Part shown: positions 6,934-7,510 of the stretch, piece by piece
How positions within the stretch are numbered: the stretch's first letter is position 1
Layout: each line of letters starts with the position of its first letter
Assembly (NCBI GenBank): GCA_030671985.1
Contig: DAOVHI010000066.1
Coordinates: forward strand, 1 to 7,510
Length of the DNA: 7,510 nt
Source of the DNA: a bacterium
Lineage (GTDB): Bacteria > JAHJDO01
Direction of reading: 5' to 3'
Program-made: the position numbers and the translations under genes
Notes under the pieces: model-generated
What the model was told of the DNA's origin: nothing
The model's database searches: none
The model's input: only the letters and a program-made list of their open reading frames with translations

Positions 6934-7510
6934 TTAATAATGCACATCAATAAGACACAATCCGCAGGCGGGAACTGTTTCTCTTGCAAGATTTCTATCC
7001 CTGCCGGCAAGAATCTCCTTAACATTTTGCGGTTCAATACGTCCCCTTCCTACATCAAGCAGCGTTCCAACAATAATTCTAACCATGTTATATAAAAACG
7101 CATTCGCTGCAATCTCAAAAATAACCGCTTTTCTTCTTAATTTTAAAAAATTTGCCGAATTAAAATCCTTTCTAGTGATTGAAATCCCTTTTATTGTGCG
7201 TATAGGATTATCATTATCTGTTTTCTTACACTGGAATGAACTAAAATTGTGTTTTCCAATTAGATACTCTGATCCTTTACACATCCCAGGCAAATTCAAT
7301 TTATACGGGTAACTATAGAAATTTGTTTGTCCGAAAACAGGTTTATTATGGTCATTACATACAACATAGCGATATACTCTCTCTCTAGCATCGAATCTTG
7401 GGTGAAAGTCCAAGGAAACAGGTTCTACGTCCATTACAGCGATATCTTGAGGCAGGATACTATTCAAAGCATCCTTAATTTGCGAAACCTTCATATTTTT
7501 TAACGCAACA
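6934..7510 (-). CDS. truA: tRNA pseudouridine(38-40) synthase TruA, N-terminus outside window
   Basis: TruA converts uridines 38-40 in the anticodon stem-loop of tRNAs to pseudouridine in the cytoplasm. About 191 residues are visible, and the frame stays open through the right edge, so the ATG at 7494 is internal. Roughly the first 75 residues are missing, including the GRTDAG motif with the catalytic aspartate. The visible part follows the family in order. It has ALNSILPQDIAV, then FHPRFDARERVYRYVV with the conserved aromatic of the active site. FSSFQCKKTDNDNPIRTI, EIAANAFLYNMVRIIVGTLLDVG and the C-terminal PACGLCLIDVHY follow. It ends exactly where the family ends, so the C-terminus is intact. 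It lies just upstream of dnaE in the same direction. The C-terminal domain shows no defect; whether the enzyme is active depends on residues outside the window. Confidence 0.95.
   Translation of the reverse strand, partial: VALKNMKVSQIKDALNSILPQDIAVMDVEPVSLDFHPRFDARERVYRYVVCNDHNKPVFGQTNFYSYPYKLNLPGMCKGSEYLIGKHNFSSFQCKKTDNDNPIRTIKGISITRKDFNSANFLKLRRKAVIFEIAANAFLYNMVRIIVGTLLDVGRGRIEPQNVKEILAGRDRNLARETVPACGLCLIDVHY

Noticed and set aside
6521-7095. Two plus-strand frames (122 and 86 aa) across the dnaE start and the truA end
   Set aside because: Both are antisense to conserved coding sequence and show no protein-like features.

Overview
The window looks like an AT-rich chromosomal segment from a diderm (outer-membrane) bacterium. 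The reason is a pair of lipopolysaccharide-export genes, lptA and lptB, next to ordinary housekeeping genes (dnaE, truA). The phylum cannot be fixed from this sequence alone. The low-GC composition, a common palindromic intergenic element and a large multidomain hydrolase/propeller protein would suit an uncultured candidate-phylum genome, but that is only an impression.

Left part, plus strand. The window opens inside a gene whose visible 488 residues read as the C-terminal end of an alpha/beta-hydrolase, an acidic linker, an immunoglobulin-like beta domain, and a seven-anchor beta-propeller that closes on itself. A roughly 200-base spacer follows. It carries an imperfect palindrome of the 'cattgcga...gcaatct' kind, which leads into an lptA-like gene with a signal peptide but no ATG start. 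lptB begins inside the last codons of lptA (20-base overlap), so the two are almost certainly co-translated. LptA would be the periplasmic bridge protein and LptB the cytoplasmic ATPase of the LPS transporter. lptC is not seen directly upstream of lptA, and rpoN is not seen downstream of lptB.

Middle. lptB (plus) and dnaE (minus) converge on a 535-base AT-rich gap without a convincing gene. It contains a perfect 16-bp palindrome directly abutting a second short hairpin.

Right part, minus strand. truA (its N-terminal part lies outside the window) is followed after 35 bases by a full-length dnaE. DnaE is the replicative DNA polymerase III alpha subunit. It keeps its catalytic aspartates, an apparent beta-clamp motif and all nine expected metal ligands of the PHP domain, which suggests built-in proofreading activity. 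TruA is the tRNA pseudouridine synthase for positions 38-40. The two genes probably share a transcript but are not functionally linked.

I found no tRNA, rRNA, CRISPR array, transposase or clear novel system. The most unusual item is the hydrolase-Ig-propeller protein at the left edge.
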